A DNA stretch of 64,000 nt, from assembly GCA_945861275.1 (NCBI GenBank), contig CAMATZ010000005.1, forward strand, positions 62,001-126,000, in the 5' to 3' direction. The notes beneath the pieces are model-generated. The model saw only the letters and a list, made by a program, of their open reading frames with translations, did no database searches and was not told where the DNA came from. Of this stretch, positions 25,265 to 33,799 are shown one piece after another (position 1 is the first letter of the stretch; each line of letters opens with the position of its first letter). Source of the DNA: Bordetella parapertussis (GTDB lineage Bacteria > Pseudomonadota > Gammaproteobacteria > Burkholderiales > SG8-41). The position numbers and the translations under genes were made by a program.

Positions 25265-26809
25265 TTACCCCACCACTCCGATATTCCAGGGCACAAACTC
25301 ATGATCGCCCAGCCCCAGCAACTCGCTCTTGGTTTGTTCGCCAGAAGCCGTGCGCAGCATCAGGTCGAATATGCGTTGTCCCATCTCGCGCAAAGTACAG
25401 GTGCCATCGAGTATCTCGCCGCAATTGATGTCCATGTCTTCTTCGAGTTTGCGGAACATCGGCGTGTTGGTGGCGAGTTTGACCGACGGCACCGGCTTGG
25501 CGCCGAACATCGAGCCGCGTCCGGTGGTGAACATGATCATATTGGCGCCGCCGGCAATTTGACCTGTGGCAGAGCACGGGTCAAAGCCCGGCGTGTCCAT
25601 GAACACAAAGCCGTTTTGGGTTACCGGTTCGGCGTAGCGATACACTTCCATCAGCGGCCCGGTGCCTCCTTTCATCGACGAGCCCAGCGATTTTTCGAGT
25701 ATGTTGGCGAGCCCGCCGTGCTGGTTGCCGGGGCTGACCACGCCGTTGATCTGTGTGTCGCGGCCCGCGTTGTAGACGTCTTTCCACCAGCGGATGCGCG
25801 CTATCAGTTTTTCGCCGACTTCGCGGTTGCGCGCACGCCGCGTGAGGGTGTGCTCGACGCCGTAGATTTCGGGGGTCTCGGACAGTATCGCGGTGCCGCC
25901 GTGCCGGGTGAGGATATCCATCGCCGCGCCCAGCGCCGGGTTGGCGGTGATCGATGAAAAGCCATCCGAGCCGCCGCATTGCAAGCCGATCATGAGATGG
26001 CTCGCCGGCACGCGCGTGCGCGTAACCCGATTCGCGCCGGGCAGCATTTCTTTTACTGCTGCGATGCCGGCTTCGATGGTTTTGCGCGTGCCGCCGCTGT
26101 CCTGCATGGTGAAGAGATGGAGGCGCTCGCCGGCGTCGAGCTGTTGCTCCTTCATCAGCCCTTTGATCTGATTGCGCTCACAGCCCAGGCCAACAATCAT
26201 GGCGCCGGCAAGATTGGCATGGCGTGCGTAGCCCGCCATCGTGCGTCGCAGCAGGTCCATCGGTTCGCCGGTCATTTCCATGCCGCAGCCGGTATCGTGG
26301 GAGAAGGCCGCGACGCCATCGATATTCGGGTACTCGGCCAGCCGCTCCGCGGTGAAATATTCTGCAATCCTGTGCGCCACAGTGGCGGAACAATTCACCG
26401 TCGACAACACGCCGACAAAATTACGCGTGGCCACCTGCCCGTTGTCACGCACGATGCCCATGAAACTGGCGCGCTCGGCTGCGGGCACCATCTGCAGCGG
26501 TTTGAATTCTTCCGCATACGCGTAATCCCGATCAAACTCGCGGAACTGCATGTTGTGAGAATGCACGTAGCTGCCCGGCGCGATGTCGGTGGCGGCGAAG
26601 CCGATCACCACGTTGTATTTGAGTATCGGTTCGCCTTTGGCGATGGCGCGCGAGGCAATCTTGTGGCCGGCCTGCACCTGGCCGCGACAGGTGAGGCCGC
26701 CTTCGATCCTGGCGCCCAGCGCCAAATCCGTGCGCGCAATCACTACATTGTCCGCGTCGTGCAGGCGTATGGTTTGTCCGGCGACGGATTTTTCCTTGAT
26801 TTCGATCAT
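25265..26809 (-). CDS. UxaA/GarD-family dehydratase (altronate/galactarate dehydratase type)
   Basis: A 514-residue protein with an N-terminal SAF domain (about residues 1-95; IRLHDADNVVIARTDLALG) and a C-terminal dehydratase domain with GIVRDNGQVATRNFVGV, FSHDTGCGMEM, GLGCERNQI, GLQCGGSDGFSSI and NPALG. This is the fused arrangement of altronate and galactarate dehydratases, which remove water from a sugar acid to give a 2-keto-3-deoxy acid using a metal centre. Single-protein form and length (about 500) fit. It is followed after 7 bases by a Bug-type receptor. The sugar acid is not determined; no kinase or aldolase gene of that pathway is near. Confidence 0.9.
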   Translation of the reverse strand: MIEIKEKSVAGQTIRLHDADNVVIARTDLALGARIEGGLTCRGQVQAGHKIASRAIAKGEPILKYNVVIGFAATDIAPGSYVHSHNMQFREFDRDYAYAEEFKPLQMVPAAERASFMGIVRDNGQVATRNFVGVLSTVNCSATVAHRIAEYFTAERLAEYPNIDGVAAFSHDTGCGMEMTGEPMDLLRRTMAGYARHANLAGAMIVGLGCERNQIKGLMKEQQLDAGERLHLFTMQDSGGTRKTIEAGIAAVKEMLPGANRVTRTRVPASHLMIGLQCGGSDGFSSITANPALGAAMDILTRHGGTAILSETPEIYGVEHTLTRRARNREVGEKLIARIRWWKDVYNAGRDTQINGVVSPGNQHGGLANILEKSLGSSMKGGTGPLMEVYRYAEPVTQNGFVFMDTPGFDPCSATGQIAGGANMIMFTTGRGSMFGAKPVPSVKLATNTPMFRKLEEDMDINCGEILDGTCTLREMGQRIFDLMLRTASGEQTKSELLGLGDHEFVPWNIGVVG

Positions 26810-26845
26810 GGGTGGTCTCTATGAATAGATCGTGAGTATTTGTTG

Positions 26846-28021
26846 TTACTTCTTGAACCGGTCTTCCAGCCAGTCTGCCACCGTATCACACGCCAGCGTC
26901 AGATAATCGCGCTGGCAATGTTGCGCGCCGCCTTCGTCGGCGGTGAACACACGCATGGTTTTGTCTTTAGAGGCGATGGCATTGAATAATTTATCCGCGT
27001 CCGCGCGCGACACTTGCGCATCTTCATCACCGTGCAGCAGCAAAAACGGTACGGTAACTTTGCCCGCGACATCGGCGCTCTTGAAGCCTTCGAGTTTTTT
27101 CAGCGCCTCGTCGTAAGTCTCGACACCACAGGCCCACAGCAGATGTTCCGCCGGCACCGGTAGCGCGGCTTCCTTGATTTTTTGCAGGCGCTTCACCCAC
27201 GTCTGGTGATAATCCCAGATCGGGCCCCACGCGATGCACGCGGCGAAGCGCGAGTCCATCGCCGCACAGCGCGGCGCGTAATAGCCGCCGAGACTCATCG
27301 AGAGTATTGCAACCCGCTTCATATCCACGTCGTCGCGTGTTTCGAGGTAATCGAGTGCGGCACTGCCGGCAATATCGAAATCGTGGCGCATGTGCATGCC
27401 GCGAAAACGAATGGCTTCGCCTTGCCCCGGCCCATCGACCAGCAGGCACGAGAATCCGCGCCGCACCAGATCGGGCACGCCGCGCAGGTACTGGATTTCT
27501 TTTTGTGTGTCGAAGCCGCCAAAGCGCACCACGCACGGCGCGCGTTTGTCCGTCGCGTTCTCGGCGTGGATGTAATACGCCGCAAACGAACCGTGTTGGG
27601 ACGGCAGTTCGACGACTTCGATACGCGGACGGTCAGTCAGGGCAGCAAATTTTCGGAAACATTCCAGCGACTTTTTGTACGCGGCCATCGCAATGTCGTC
27701 CTTGGGCTGGCGCGAGTGATCGCCGATCTGATAGTAAAAACAGGCACGCAGATAGTTCGACGCTGCGGTGAATTTGTGGCCCTTGGCCTCGGCCGTTTGC
27801 GCCGCCTGCATGCGCATGTCCGCGCCTTTCACCCATTCGTCGAACCACGCTTCATCGTCACCGACTTTGTCGCGCAGCCTGGCGCCGATGCGCATGACTT
27901 CCGACACTTCGGCGCCACCGAAAGGTGCGGTGGACAGCACCACCAGCATCTCGGCGGACCAGCGGTAGTTGCCGGGAAAATACTGAAAGTGAGAATCGGA
28001 TCTGATTTCAGGGGCGTTCAT
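26846..28021 (-). CDS. Alpha/beta hydrolase, FrsA/DUF1100 type
   Basis: A 391-residue cytosolic hydrolase with an N-terminal helical domain (about residues 1-150) and a C-terminal alpha/beta-hydrolase domain. The nucleophile elbow is SMSLGG, the acid is in LLHGDEDAQVS and the general base His in GGAQHCQRDY. The start at 28021 (MNAPEIRSD) has a textbook AAAGGAG 7 bases upstream. The architecture is shared with FrsA-like proteins and with the nicotine-pathway C-C hydrolase of dihydroxypseudooxynicotine; both cleave small substrates. It follows the dehydratase in the same direction by 36 bases and could be in the same operon. Confidence 0.85.
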   Translation of the reverse strand: MNAPEIRSDSHFQYFPGNYRWSAEMLVVLSTAPFGGAEVSEVMRIGARLRDKVGDDEAWFDEWVKGADMRMQAAQTAEAKGHKFTAASNYLRACFYYQIGDHSRQPKDDIAMAAYKKSLECFRKFAALTDRPRIEVVELPSQHGSFAAYYIHAENATDKRAPCVVRFGGFDTQKEIQYLRGVPDLVRRGFSCLLVDGPGQGEAIRFRGMHMRHDFDIAGSAALDYLETRDDVDMKRVAILSMSLGGYYAPRCAAMDSRFAACIAWGPIWDYHQTWVKRLQKIKEAALPVPAEHLLWACGVETYDEALKKLEGFKSADVAGKVTVPFLLLHGDEDAQVSRADADKLFNAIASKDKTMRVFTADEGGAQHCQRDYLTLACDTVADWLEDRFKK

Positions 28022-28286
28022 AACAAGCTCCTTTGTTGGCAAGATTTCTCACCGTCCATCCCGCCCGTTCCACCTCGAAAGGAGGCACGAGAAAATTCCT
28101 TCTCCCTTGCGAGAGAGGATTAGACAGAGGATGAGAGCGTGACCTGCAAAATAATTTCGATCAACGACGCGCCGAAAAATACCACGCAGGGTTACGCGCG
28201 CGGCGGCAATCATCATTGCAATTTTACAGTACACTGCGCCCGCCACAGAGGGACAAAAAAAGTGGCAAGCCCGGCAACGGTTCGCC
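28022..28286. other. Intergenic region with a decayed palindromic repeat
   Basis: No gene is visible. Bases near 28075-28135 read CCTTCTCCCTTGCGAGAGAGGATTAGACAGAGG in two parts and look like a worn copy of a CTCCCTCTCCC...GGGAGAGGG repeat. The right part must hold the promoter of the downstream plus-strand gene; TACAGT and TACACT are possible -10 boxes near 28225, but no matching -35 is clear. Confidence 0.35.
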
Positions 28287-28400
28287 ATGAAAATTCTCGA
28301 ATACATCGACCTCGATACCAGCCGCGCAAAGGCCAACTATCGCGCTGGTGCGTTGATCCGCGCACGACTTTCCCGAATAGATAACACAAGCCGATGTTGA
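28287..28400 (+). pseudogene. Short ORF resembling a truncated N-terminus
   Basis: An ATG at 28287 opens 37 codons (MKILEYIDLDTSRAKANYRA and on) and ends at a TGA that overlaps the start of the YqiA-like gene (28394-28400). The first 20 or so residues recall the start of a helicase-linked, toxin-like N-terminal domain that I know from proteobacterial helicases (MKxLEYxxLDTxRxxxxY). Nothing recognisable follows, so a broken gene relic or a short leader peptide is more likely than a functional protein. This is an impression from memory, not a search. Confidence 0.3.
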
Positions 28401-28984
28401 TCTACATTCACGGCTTCAACAGCGCGCCGGGTTCGTTCAAGGCGCGGCTGGTGGGTGAGCGCATGCGTGCGCTGGGGCGGGAGGGCGAATATTTCGTCCC
28501 GGCCCTGCCACACCGGCCAGCCGAGGCTATGAAACTGTTGCGTGACACCGTCGAACGCTATCCCGGCGCGGCGTTGATCGGCAGTTCGTTGGGCGGGTTT
28601 TATGCGACATGGCTCGCCGAGCATTACGCGCTACGCACGGTGCTGGTGAATCCCGCGGTGCAGCCTTACCTGTTGTTGAGCGGCTATCTTGGCCCGCAGA
28701 AAAATCTATACACCGAAGAGCATTACGGACTCACCGCACAACACATCGAGGAATTGAAGGCGTTGGAGGTTGAAGCGATCACGCCACAGCACTACTTCCT
28801 GCTCACGCGCACGGGCGACGAGACGCTGGACTATCGGCTGGGTGTGGAGAAGTATCGTGGTGCGCGGCAGTGGGTGATTCCCGGCGGCGATCATGGCTTT
28901 GGGGATTTCGGGAATTATCTGGATGCGGTGTTGGAGTTTTGCGGCATTGCAGGCGGTTCGACAGGCTCACCACGAACGGCTTGA
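28394..28984 (+). CDS. YqiA/YcfP-family alpha/beta-fold esterase
   Basis: A 196-residue small alpha/beta hydrolase of the UPF0227 type. It begins with the family's MLIYIHGFNSAPGS, has the nucleophile elbow GSSLGG (S65) and the catalytic His in IPGGDHGFGDF. The last nine residues (GSTGSPRTA) are encoded by a common repeat (28956-28979), so the C-terminus was probably extended by a repeat insertion. The family hydrolyses short acyl-CoA or acyl esters in vitro; the cell role is unclear. It overlaps the relic ORF upstream and converges on creA. Confidence 0.88.
   Translation: MLIYIHGFNSAPGSFKARLVGERMRALGREGEYFVPALPHRPAEAMKLLRDTVERYPGAALIGSSLGGFYATWLAEHYALRTVLVNPAVQPYLLLSGYLGPQKNLYTEEHYGLTAQHIEELKALEVEAITPQHYFLLTRTGDETLDYRLGVEKYRGARQWVIPGGDHGFGDFGNYLDAVLEFCGIAGGSTGSPRTA
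28956..28979. repeat. GTTCGACAGGCTCACCACGAACGG-type repeat fused into the esterase 3' end
   Basis: The stretch GTTCGACAGGCTCACCACG, followed by AACGG, is a well-known dispersed proteobacterial repeat word. Here it encodes the end of the YqiA-like protein. Confidence 0.6.
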
Positions 28985-29006
28985 AAAATGATCGACGGCG
29001 TGCGGC

Positions 29007-29474
29007 CTAATGGCTCGGCAACACGACCTGACCCAGCGGCACAGCGGTTACGCTGTTTTGCGGCGAGCCGTCGATCAGTTTGTCCGAGTAGGTCAAATAG
29101 ACGAGTACGTTGCGTTTGCGATCAACCATGCGGACCACGCGCAGCTTCTTGAATAATATGGAGATGCGCTCGTTGAACATTTCTTCCTGTGGCGCCAGGT
29201 TCTTGCCGGTAAACGCAATCGGGCCTACCTGGCGGCAAGCGATCGACGCCTCGGACTTGTCCTCCGCAAGGCCGATGGTCCCCATAACGCCGCCTGTCCT
29301 GGCGCGCGACACATAACAGGTCACGCCCCTGACCTTGGGGTCGTCATAGGCTTCAACCACCACCTTGTGATTGGCGCCGATCAAAATAAAGGCAGTAGAC
29401 ACCTCACCAATCGGGTCGGCACGCGCACCAGAGATGAGAACCAGACACAAAAGCGTGGCAGAGAGTTTTTTCAT
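29007..29474 (-). CDS. creA: CreA family protein
   Basis: A 155-residue exported protein with a signal peptide (about residues 1-19, MKKLSATLLCLVLISGARAD). It matches the CreA family closely: PIGEVSTAFILIGANHKVVVEAYDDPKV in the first domain (shown as EAYDDPKV), GVTCYVSRARTGG, SIACRQVGPI and a C-terminal YLTYSDKLIDGSPQNS. Two conserved cysteines (in TCY and IACRQ) probably form a disulfide. The family is widespread in proteobacteria but its role is unknown; in E. coli creA is simply linked to the creBCD locus. It stands alone here, convergent with the esterase gene. Confidence 0.93.
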   Translation of the reverse strand: MKKLSATLLCLVLISGARADPIGEVSTAFILIGANHKVVVEAYDDPKVRGVTCYVSRARTGGVMGTIGLAEDKSEASIACRQVGPIAFTGKNLAPQEEMFNERISILFKKLRVVRMVDRKRNVLVYLTYSDKLIDGSPQNSVTAVPLGQVVLPSH

Positions 29475-29667
29475 GGGTTGCTTTCAATTTGGAAACAACG
29501 GTGTGACGCGCCCGGGCTGGGCTGCCATATGGTGCGCTGGTTCGGCGTAAATAAGGATAGTAAATTCAACCAGCACTCCGAAAGTATTTTAGATTTTTTC
29601 AGTTGAGGTCAATTGCAGATTTTGCACCCTGCGCTGGCGTTTGCGGGAATCCTGTGGCGGGTGGAGA

Positions 29668-32544
29668 ATGGTCGGATTCCTGTTACCTGCGAAGATGAAC
29701 ATGGATCTGCAACCGGCAGTGCCCCAAGCTGAAGAGGCTACCGCGCGCATGCTTGCGCTGGCGGAGGCCTTCGTGCGCGAGACGCGGCCCGGACGCGCGC
29801 TGCGGGTGACGCTCGACAGCGGGCTGGAACGCGAGCTGGGTATCGACAGTCTGGGGCGGGCGGAACTGCTGTTGCGTACGGAGCGTGCATTCGGCGTCGC
29901 ATTGCCGGAACGCGCGTTGACCGAGGCCGACACGCCGCGCGACCTGCTGCGCTTTGTGCTGGGAGCGCTTAGTACGCATGAGCCGTTAGCCGCCACCGCG
30001 CCCGCAGTGCAGGCGCTGGCGGTGGCGGCGCGTGGCGCTCACGGCGTGCCGGTGGAAGCGCGCACGCTGCTCGAGATGCTCGACTGGCATCTCGAGCGCC
30101 ATCCCGACCAGTTGCAGATACATCTCTACGGCGAAGACGATACCGCGGAAGACATCAGTTACGCAGCGCTCGCTGCCGGCGCAGCGGCAGTGGCGGCCGA
30201 ACTCGCCGGGCGCGGGCTGCTGCCCGGCCAGACGGTGGCGATCATGTTGCCCACCAGCCGCGAATACTTCTTCAGCTTCCTCGGCATCCTGATGGCGGGT
30301 GGCATACCGGTGCCGATTTATCCGCCGGTGCGGCTGGCGCAACTCGAAGACCATATGCGCCGCCACGCCGGTATTCTGTCCAACGCGCAGGCGGCGATGC
30401 TGATCACCGTGCCGCAAGCCAAGGGCGTGGCGCTGTTGCTGCGCGCGCAGGTGCCCAGTTTGCGCCATGTGCTGACCGCCGCCGATTTTGCATCCACTGC
30501 GCGCTTTGATTCGCGTCCGCCGGTCGGCGCCGACGACATCGCGTTCATTCAATATACCTCGGGCTCAACCGGCAGCCCCAAGGGCGTCGCGCTCACGCAT
30601 GCCAACCTGCTCGCCAACATGCGCGCGATGGGCGAGGCGGTGCAGGTGCAGCCGGACGAGGTGTTTGTGAGCTGGCTGCCGCTGTATCACGACATGGGGT
30701 TGATCGGCGCCTGGCTGGCGGGGCTGTATTTCGGTTTTCCCTCGGTGATCCTGTCGCCGCTGGCGTTTCTCGCGCGCCCGCAGCGCTGGTTGTGGGCGAT
30801 GCATCGCCATCGCGGCACCTTGTCGGCGGCGCCGAACTTCGCCTACGAGTTGTGTGTGCGCAAGATCGCCGACGAAGATATCGACGGTGTTGATCTTTCC
30901 GCGTGGCGCTACGCATTCAACGGCGCCGAGCCGGTAAGCCCGGACACCATCGCCGCGTTTCGCGACCGGTTTGCGAAGTTCGGCTTGAAGCCGCAGGCGA
31001 TCGCACCGTGTTACGGTCTGGCGGAATGTTCACTGGGGCTGGCGTTTCCGCCGCCCAATCGCCTGCCGCTGATCGATGTGGTGCAGCGCGAGCCGTTCAC
31101 GCGTTCGGCGCGTGCGGTTCCCGCCGCGCCGGCGGGTAACGCAAGTGAGAACGCAAGTGAGGGGAACACACTGCGCTTCGTTTCCTGCGGTGTGACGCTG
31201 GCCGGCCATCCGACGCGGGTAGTTGATGCCGCGGGTATCGAACTCGGCGAGCGCAGCGAGGGCCGCCTCCAGTTCAAAGGACCGTCGGCCACGCGCGGCT
31301 ACTATCGCAATCCCGAGCAAACCGCACAGCTGTTTGACGGCGACTGGCTCGACACCGGCGACTACGCGTATTTCGCCAACGGCGATCTTTATCTCACCGG
31401 GCGCGTCAAAGACCTGATCATTCGCGGCGGGCGCAACATTTATCCGTACGAGCTCGAGCAGGCGGTGGGCGATATTCCCGGCATACGCAAGGGTTGCGTC
31501 GCGGTATTCGGCAAGGCCGATGCAGCCTCCGGCACCGAGCGCATTATCGTGCTCGCCGAGACGCGTGAAACGGATGCGGCGCAGCGCGAGGCGTTGCAGC
31601 GCGCGGTGAACGATGCCGCGGTCGCCGTGATTGGCATGCCCGCGGATGAGGTGGTGCTGGCGCCGCCGTACAGCGTGCTCAAGACCTCCAGCGGTAAAAT
31701 CCGCCGCGCCGCGAGCCGCGAGTTCTATGAGCACGGCGGACAGGCTGCGCGCCCGCAACCGGTGTGGATGCAGGTGACGCGGCTGGCGTGGCAAGCGGCG
31801 TGGCCGGAAGCGAAACGCCGCCTGCGCGCGCTGTGGGATGTGCTTTACGGCGTGTATGCGCTGGCATGGTTCGCACTGCTGGCGTCCTTAACATGGGTGG
31901 TGGTCGCGGTGATGCGCCGCCCGGCGTTTAACCGGCCGTTCATCGCCATCATGGCGCGGATATTCACGCGCCTGATCGGCGTCGCGCCGCAGGTCGAGGG
32001 CCGCGAAAACCTGCCACCGGGCCCCTGCGTACTGGCGATGAATCACACCAGTTACCTTGACGGCATCATGCTGTGCGCGGCGCTGCCGCTGCGTTATGCG
32101 CATAATTTCGCCGCCAAGCGCGAATTCACCGGGCACTGGTTCCCGCGCTTGTTTCTAACCGGCATCGGCGCGGCCTATGTCGAGCGCAGCGATCCGCGGT
32201 TGGGCATTGAGGGCATCGACCAGTTCCTGCAGGCCTTGCGCAAGGGCGAGACACCGGTGTTTTTCCCGGAAGGCACATTTGACCGGCGCGCGGGGTTAAA
32301 ACCTTTTCGCACGGGCGTATTCGCGATCGCGGCGCAAGCCGGCGTGCCGGTGGTGCCGGTGGCGATCCGTGGCGCGCGCACGGTGTTGCGGGATCAGGTG
32401 TGGCTGCCGCGCCACGGCGCAGTGACCCTGCATTTTTGCGCGCCGGTGCATCCGGCAGGTAGCGCGTGGGGAGATATGGTGAGGTTGCGCGACGCGGTGC
32501 GCGAGCCGATACTGAGGTATTGCGGCGAGCCGGACATCGGTTGA
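29668..32544 (+). CDS. Fused acyl carrier protein - fatty-acyl-AMP ligase - PlsC-type acyltransferase
   Basis: A 958-residue three-domain protein. Residues about 30-110 are an ACP domain with the phosphopantetheine Ser in LGIDSLGR (S61). Residues about 140-690 are an AMP-forming ligase with the P-loop YTSGSTGSPKG (about 296) and LKTSSGKIRR at the end. Then come two probable membrane helices (WDVLYGVYALAWFALLASL) and a PlsC-like acyltransferase with NHTSYLD (H793, D798) and FPEGTF. So one chain can activate, carry and transfer an acyl group to a lipid at the membrane. The start at 29668 has GGGTGGAGA upstream; 29641 and 29695 are alternatives. Confidence 0.87.
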   Translation: MVGFLLPAKMNMDLQPAVPQAEEATARMLALAEAFVRETRPGRALRVTLDSGLERELGIDSLGRAELLLRTERAFGVALPERALTEADTPRDLLRFVLGALSTHEPLAATAPAVQALAVAARGAHGVPVEARTLLEMLDWHLERHPDQLQIHLYGEDDTAEDISYAALAAGAAAVAAELAGRGLLPGQTVAIMLPTSREYFFSFLGILMAGGIPVPIYPPVRLAQLEDHMRRHAGILSNAQAAMLITVPQAKGVALLLRAQVPSLRHVLTAADFASTARFDSRPPVGADDIAFIQYTSGSTGSPKGVALTHANLLANMRAMGEAVQVQPDEVFVSWLPLYHDMGLIGAWLAGLYFGFPSVILSPLAFLARPQRWLWAMHRHRGTLSAAPNFAYELCVRKIADEDIDGVDLSAWRYAFNGAEPVSPDTIAAFRDRFAKFGLKPQAIAPCYGLAECSLGLAFPPPNRLPLIDVVQREPFTRSARAVPAAPAGNASENASEGNTLRFVSCGVTLAGHPTRVVDAAGIELGERSEGRLQFKGPSATRGYYRNPEQTAQLFDGDWLDTGDYAYFANGDLYLTGRVKDLIIRGGRNIYPYELEQAVGDIPGIRKGCVAVFGKADAASGTERIIVLAETRETDAAQREALQRAVNDAAVAVIGMPADEVVLAPPYSVLKTSSGKIRRAASREFYEHGGQAARPQPVWMQVTRLAWQAAWPEAKRRLRALWDVLYGVYALAWFALLASLTWVVVAVMRRPAFNRPFIAIMARIFTRLIGVAPQVEGRENLPPGPCVLAMNHTSYLDGIMLCAALPLRYAHNFAAKREFTGHWFPRLFLTGIGAAYVERSDPRLGIEGIDQFLQALRKGETPVFFPEGTFDRRAGLKPFRTGVFAIAAQAGVPVVPVAIRGARTVLRDQVWLPRHGAVTLHFCAPVHPAGSAWGDMVRLRDAVREPILRYCGEPDIG

Positions 32545-32625
32545 AAAAGTCTTCAAACCATGCTGTGGATCGCGTAGCATAGCGGCTCATTTCAATCCGG
32601 ATACACTGTAGCGAAAGGTTTAATA

Positions 32626-33678
32626 ATGTTTAATAACAGATACTTACACTATATCGCAGGCACAGTTTTAGCGCTGATGTTACTGGCACCGGGATTTTCT
32701 TCGGCGCAGAAATGGTCGCGCGCGGCGCCGTTTCCTGAAGCATCGGAGGAGGTGTATGGCATTGCCACGGGGGGCAAGTTTTACGTGTTGGGCGGGCTTG
32801 CGGCTGCATGGACGGCGAAGGGTTTGGTCTACGAATACGATCCCGCAAGCGATCAATGGACCAAGAAAAAGAATATGCCGTTGCACAGCCACCATCTTGC
32901 GGTCACGCAACTGAACGGCAAGATCTACGTCATGGGCGGGTTTGTAAAACCGGAGAAAGGCCCCACAGCCTGGCAACCCATAGACAACGCGTGGGAGTAC
33001 GAGCCCTCTACCGACACATGGAAGGCGCTCGCACCACTGCCTACAAAGCGTGGATCTGCGTCGGCCACGGTAGTCAACGGCAAGATCTACGTGATTGGTG
33101 GAGGCGGTAACTTTCCCGGCTCCAAGGATACTTCGATCCACCCCGCGCGCCCGCACCGGGCGCTCGGCACGAACGAAGTGTACGATCCCGCGACCAACAC
33201 CTGGGAAACCAAAGCCCCGATGCCTACAGCGCGTAATCACGCGGCCATCGGTGCGGTGAATAACAAGATTTATATACTCGGCGGACGCGTTGGAAATGCA
33301 TTTATTACCAGGGCCAGCAATACGGATATCGTCGAAGTGTATGACCCGGCGATAGACCAATGGGGCCCGCTCCTGGCGCCGATGCCGACGCCGCGCAGCG
33401 CCGTGGCGTGGGGTGTCAATCGCGGCAAGATTTACGTCGTGGGGGGCGAGGTTCGCAGCAGCGTAATGTCCGCTACCTACCGTGCGGTTGAAGCTTACGA
33501 TGCGGCGAGCAATAGCTGGTCAAGGCTTCCGCCGATGGAATTTTCCCGGCACGGCAGCGCCGCGGATTTTATAGGCAACAAATTGTATGTGGTGAGCGGG
33601 AACGTACAGTCGGGCGGCGGCCCCGGCACGCATATCGAAACCGACGCCAACGAAGTGCTTGATCTCGAGGCGAAGTAG
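32626..33678 (+). CDS. Exported six-bladed Kelch-repeat protein
   Basis: A 350-residue protein with a signal peptide ending FSSAQ (about residue 28) and six Kelch blades. Each has the G-K-I-Y-V-x-G-G core: GKFYVLGG, GKIYVMGG, GKIYVIGG, NKIYILGG, GKIYVVGG and NKLYVVSG. It should fold into a closed beta-propeller in the periplasm or outside. Propellers bind proteins or sugars; no catalytic motif is visible. The gene has AAAGG before the start and ends in a strong terminator, so it is its own unit. It follows the ligase fusion gene by 81 bases. Confidence 0.9.
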   Translation: MFNNRYLHYIAGTVLALMLLAPGFSSAQKWSRAAPFPEASEEVYGIATGGKFYVLGGLAAAWTAKGLVYEYDPASDQWTKKKNMPLHSHHLAVTQLNGKIYVMGGFVKPEKGPTAWQPIDNAWEYEPSTDTWKALAPLPTKRGSASATVVNGKIYVIGGGGNFPGSKDTSIHPARPHRALGTNEVYDPATNTWETKAPMPTARNHAAIGAVNNKIYILGGRVGNAFITRASNTDIVEVYDPAIDQWGPLLAPMPTPRSAVAWGVNRGKIYVVGGEVRSSVMSATYRAVEAYDAASNSWSRLPPMEFSRHGSAADFIGNKLYVVSGNVQSGGGPGTHIETDANEVLDLEAK

Positions 33679-33708
33679 TAGCAATCCGCACAAGGTATAA
33701 TCACAGCC

Positions 33709-33744
33709 GCGGCCCGCAGTTTGTATTGCGGGCCGCGTTTTTTT
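33709..33744 (+). terminator. Intrinsic terminator after the Kelch gene
   Basis: Perfect 10-base arms GCGGCCCGCA and TGCGGGCCGC around an eight-base loop, followed by GTTTTTTT. It ends the Kelch gene transcript before the RNB ribonuclease gene at 33800. Confidence 0.93.
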
Positions 33745-33799
33745 GATTGATTTCCTCTGTGTCTTTGCGCTTCTGCGGTGAAGTTTTTCAGGTTTTCCC

